Assembly (NCBI GenBank): GCA_009780765.1
Contig: WQZK01000047.1
Coordinates: 1 to 9,870, forward strand
Origin: Defluviitaleaceae bacterium
GTDB lineage: Bacteria; Bacillota; Clostridia; Lachnospirales; UBA5962
DNA length: 9,870 nucleotides
Direction of reading: 5' to 3'
Part shown: one piece after another, positions 7,982 through 9,870 of the stretch
Layout: every line of letters begins with the position of its first letter
How positions within the stretch are numbered: the first letter of the stretch is position 1
The notes under the pieces: model-generated
The model's database searches: none
Told to the model about the DNA's origin: nothing
What the model saw: the letters and a program-made list of their open reading frames with translations, nothing else
Position numbers and translations under genes: made by a program

Positions 7982-8002
7982 GCAAAGCAATTCTTTATTA
8001 TT

Positions 8003-8031
8003 AGTATATCACATCTAGTCCATGATTTGAA
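8003..8031 (-). promoter_or_regulatory. Sigma-A-type promoter for uvrC and the downstream genes
   Basis: On the minus strand a TTCAAA -35 box (8026-8031) and a TATACT -10 box (8003-8008) are separated by exactly 17 bases. The -10 is preceded by TGA, giving an extended TGn element. Predicted transcription starts near 7996, so the uvrC leader would be about 27 bases. No other good promoter was noticed between the following minus-strand genes, so this could drive the whole run. Confidence 0.7.
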
Positions 8032-8073
8032 TATATTACAGAAGATAAACATAAAAAGTTTAGGAGGATTTTA

Positions 8074-8442
8074 ATGAAACGAAATACTCTTTTAGTAATA
8101 CTCATTATTGTGCTATTTGTAGTGGCAGTGGTTGGTGTAAGAATCCATAATAATGATAATGACAACAACGAACTCACAACAATTAGGCTAAACGAAGTTG
8201 TTAGGTCTATTTTTTACGCACCACAATACGTTGCGATAGAAATGGGCTTTTTTGAGGAAGAAGGCATTTTGATAGAACTTAGCATAGGGCAAGGGGCAGA
8301 TAGGTCTATGGTGGCATTAATTTCAGGCAGTGCCGACATTGGGCTAATGGGTACAGAAGCCGCAATATATGTTTTTAACGAGGGCAGGGAAGACCATGCC
8401 ATGGCTTTTGCACAGGCAAATTATTTAAAATGCGTAAATTGA
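8074..8442 (+). pseudogene. Truncated NMT1/THI5-like ABC substrate-binding protein (N-terminal third)
   Basis: The 122-residue frame starts with a basic-hydrophobic segment (MKR then about residues 5-22) that can act as a signal or anchor. It continues into a typical start of an NMT1/THI5-like (ThiY/SsuA/TauA class) solute-binding protein, with FYAPQYVAIEMGFFEEEGI (47-65), a GQGAD segment (72-76), and SGSADIGLMGTEAAIYV (84-100). Such proteins are normally about 320-340 residues. Similarity stops after AFAQ (residue 114, base 8415), and eight unrelated residues lead to a TGA. No continuation is seen in any frame before the next gene. There is also no lipobox Cys after the hydrophobic segment, which is unusual for a Gram-positive binding protein. 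The SD (AGGAGG, about six bases before ATG) is intact. No permease or ATPase gene accompanies it, so it is most likely a remnant. Confidence 0.85.
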
Positions 8443-8447
8443 ACTCC

Positions 8448-8461
8448 GCTCTTCAAAGAGC
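8448..8461. repeat. Short perfect inverted repeat after the truncated gene
   Basis: GCTCTT and AAGAGC flank a two-base centre. It lies just after the stop of the truncated binding-protein gene, near the junction with the TIR-gene upstream region. The two-base centre is too tight for a stable full hairpin and no T-run follows, so it is not a convincing terminator. It may be a chance palindrome or a scar of rearrangement. Confidence 0.35.
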
Positions 8462-8491
8462 TTAACTGTAACATCATAACTGTTCTATAAG

Positions 8492-8520
8492 TTGACTTAA
8501 AATTTCATATTTGTTATAAT
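8492..8520 (+). promoter_or_regulatory. Near-consensus sigma-A promoter of the TIR-NB-ARC gene
   Basis: The -35 box is TTGACT (8492-8497) and the -10 box is TATAAT (8515-8520), with a 17-base spacer and TGT directly before the -10 (extended TGn). This is the strongest promoter in the window. The start point should fall near 8527, leaving a leader of about 60 bases before the ATG at 8587. It lies downstream of the truncated gene, so the TIR gene has its own transcription signal. Confidence 0.8.
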
Positions 8521-8543
8521 TATAGCAAATTAACTGCTATAAT
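8519..8543. repeat. Operator-like inverted repeat overlapping the TIR-gene promoter
   Basis: The arms ATTATAGCA (8519-8527) and TGCTATAAT (8535-8543) are perfect nine-base inverted repeats around a seven-base centre. The left arm includes the last two bases of the -10 box and the predicted start point, a position where a bound dimeric repressor would block transcription. The right arm also forms a second TGnTATAAT element, so a second downstream promoter start is an alternative. In RNA it could form a weak AU-rich hairpin. No cognate regulator gene is visible in the window. Confidence 0.55.
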
Positions 8544-8586
8544 ACTATACATATAATTTCATTACAAAAATCTAGGAGGGGTAAAG

Positions 8587-9870
8587 ATGAACGAAATTAA
8601 AAGGGACTTCTTCGTCAGCTACAATAAAGCAGATAGGCAATGGGCGAAATGGATTGCATCTGTACTAGAGCAAAACGGCTACACCTGCTATATCCAAGCA
8701 TGGGATTTTCGCAAGGGCGGCAATTTTGTACTAGACATGCAAAATGCTTTAATAAACTCGAAACAGGTTATTGCCGTATTATCAAAAGATTTCTTATCTT
8801 CGCCATACTGCCAAGCAGAGTGGGCGGCAGCATTTACAAAAGACCCTAATAGTGAAAAGAGATTATTTATTCCTGTAAGAATATCTAATATAAAGCCTGA
8901 GGGCTTATTTTCAGCCATAAGTTATATTGATTTATTTAGGGTTAATAATGAAGAGGAGGCAGAAAAGCTTCTTTTGCACGGGGTTGATATAAAAAATATC
9001 CCTCGAAATCGCCCTTCTTTTCCTGGAACTCCAAAAAAGCGATTCCCCGGTAGCCTGCCATTTAACAATCTTCCATTTAGCCGAAATCATTACTTTACAG
9101 GAAGAGAGCAAGTTTTTGAAGATATTTGCTCCAAATTTGAAAGTGGTAAAGCTATTTCATTAACTCAAGCTATTGTTGGTATGGGCGGACTAGGCAAGAC
9201 ACAAACTGCATTAGAGTATGCCTATAGATATTCCGACAAGTATAAATGGATATGGTGGGTACATGCCGAAACAGAGCTTTCTGTAATAGCATCATATAAA
9301 CAATTTGCAGTAGATATGGGGTTAATGAATGAAGAACAGCATGATGACGAACTAATTATCAAGACCGTCTTAAATTGGATGGATTCTAACGATAAATATT
9401 TATTTATCTATGATAATGCAGATATTGTTTCTAGTGATACTTCTTGGTGGCCAAGAAATAACCGTGCGAATATTTTAATTACTACTAGAAACAAGCAAAA
9501 TCACATTGGAGAAAAGATAGATATTGATGTTTTTACAGAGAACGAAGCCGTTAAGTTTTTACAAACTCGTGCTAAAATAAATGATGATTTGCAAAATGCT
9601 TCTCTTTTGGCTAACCGCTTAGGGTGCCTACCATTAGCATTAGAGCAGGCTGCTGCTTACATAGTAAATAATGAGATTACATATGGCAAGTATTTATCTC
9701 TACTTGATAATTATGGATTAGAGCTGTTAGAAGACGTTGATGGAATTAAAGACTATTCGCTATCTATTGCTGCAACACTTGAAATATCTATCAAAAATAT
9801 AGATAGTGAGGAAGCCCGACAATTGTTGTATTTGTGTTCATATATGGCACCTGAAGATATTGATGAGGCA
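8587..9870 (+). CDS. TIR-NB-ARC (STAND/NLR-like) protein, probable anti-phage defence (3' end outside window)
   Basis: The frame stays open for 428 residues to the window end. The N-terminal TIR domain (about 5-125) begins DFFVSYNKADRQWA, has a BB-loop-like AWDFRKGGNF (38-47), and the segment SKDFLSSPYCQAEW with Glu78, where NAD-cleaving TIRs carry the catalytic Glu. A Pro-rich linker (about 138-165) leads to FTGRE (170-174), typical of the start of NB-ARC modules. The ATPase has P-loop GMGGLGKT (198-205), Walker B-like YLFIYDNAD (271-279), a sensor ILITTR (296-301) and GLPL-like GCLPLAL (346-352). Winged-helix and sensor regions, often TPR repeats in this class, should lie beyond the edge. 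The ATG has AGGAGGGG six bases upstream. Related bacterial TIR and STAND proteins act in abortive phage defence. That role here is inference, as is NADase activity. Confidence 0.93.
   Translation, partial: MNEIKRDFFVSYNKADRQWAKWIASVLEQNGYTCYIQAWDFRKGGNFVLDMQNALINSKQVIAVLSKDFLSSPYCQAEWAAAFTKDPNSEKRLFIPVRISNIKPEGLFSAISYIDLFRVNNEEEAEKLLLHGVDIKNIPRNRPSFPGTPKKRFPGSLPFNNLPFSRNHYFTGREQVFEDICSKFESGKAISLTQAIVGMGGLGKTQTALEYAYRYSDKYKWIWWVHAETELSVIASYKQFAVDMGLMNEEQHDDELIIKTVLNWMDSNDKYLFIYDNADIVSSDTSWWPRNNRANILITTRNKQNHIGEKIDIDVFTENEAVKFLQTRAKINDDLQNASLLANRLGCLPLALEQAAAYIVNNEITYGKYLSLLDNYGLELLEDVDGIKDYSLSIAATLEISIKNIDSEEARQLLYLCSYMAPEDIDEA

Noticed and set aside
7970..7990. Upstream ATG (7990) as the uvrC start, adding seven residues
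   Set aside because: The GGAGGTG site lies between the two ATGs and is correctly spaced only for the one at 7969, where UvrC homology also begins.
8009..8037. Possible plus-strand promoter for the binding-protein remnant (TATATT at 8032-8037)
   Set aside because: The sequence 17 bases upstream (TCACAT) is a poor -35 box, and the TATATT overlaps AT-rich DNA next to the much better minus-strand promoter.
8214..8402. Minus-strand open frame inside the truncated binding-protein gene
   Set aside because: The plus-strand frame has clear NMT1-like conservation; the antisense translation does not resemble a protein family.
8448..8461. Rho-independent terminator after the truncated gene
   Set aside because: The inverted repeat has a two-base centre and is not followed by a T-run, so it does not meet the usual terminator pattern.
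8443..8586. A frameshifted continuation of the binding-protein gene
   Set aside because: No frame in this stretch shows the expected family sequence after the AFAQ segment; it is AT-rich promoter DNA.
8640..8918. Open frames on both strands inside the TIR coding region
   Set aside because: The frame starting at 8587 encodes an uninterrupted TIR-NB-ARC protein across this span; the others are shadows.
1..9870. CRISPR arrays, tRNA or rRNA genes, insertion-sequence transposases, phage integrases
   Set aside because: Reading both strands I saw no regularly spaced direct repeats, no cloverleaf-like conserved tRNA segments, and no transposase or integrase motifs.

Overview
The window looks like chromosomal DNA from a low-GC Bacillota, most likely a Clostridia-type organism. 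The sequence is AT-rich, Shine-Dalgarno (SD) sites are strong and purine-rich (GGAGG types), promoters are sigma-A-like, and the uvrC-murB-rapZ-whiA gene order is typical of Clostridia and Bacilli. The standard code is used, with TGA as a stop (murB). Lineage below this level is inference only.

Region 1 (about 8031 down to 1, minus strand) is one tightly packed run of genes. It reads uvrC -> murB -> CPBP-family membrane protease -> rapZ -> whiA -> 147-aa TPR-like hypothetical -> flavin-reductase-like protein -> ABC exporter subunit, which runs off the left edge. Gaps are 0-35 bases and several genes overlap, so co-transcription from the good promoter at 8003-8031 is likely, although internal promoters cannot be excluded. 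The first part combines DNA repair (UvrC), peptidoglycan precursor synthesis (MurB) and regulators (RapZ, WhiA). The distal part looks like accessory metabolic and transport cargo. Three deviations stand out. whiA appears to have lost its first LAGLIDADG half in frame. The yvcK gene usual between rapZ and whiA is absent, and a CPBP protease sits between murB and rapZ. MurB carries an N-terminal extension of roughly 60 residues.

Region 2 (8074-8442, plus strand) is the 5' third of an NMT1/THI5-like ABC substrate-binding protein. Homology stops abruptly near 8415, so it is a remnant.

Region 3 (8443-9870, plus strand) is a likely accessory or defence module. A near-consensus promoter (8492-8520) overlaps a perfect 9-bp inverted repeat (8519-8543). 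It drives a TIR-NB-ARC (STAND/NLR-like) protein whose first 428 residues are visible before the window ends. The TIR has the conserved Glu expected of an NAD-cleaving enzyme and the ATPase has an intact P-loop, so abortive-infection-type anti-phage defence is the best inference. The truncated gene beside it suggests that the module replaced the rest of a transporter locus.

No tRNA, rRNA, CRISPR array, complete insertion sequence or convincing intrinsic terminator was seen. No stretch longer than 300 bases lacks a gene.
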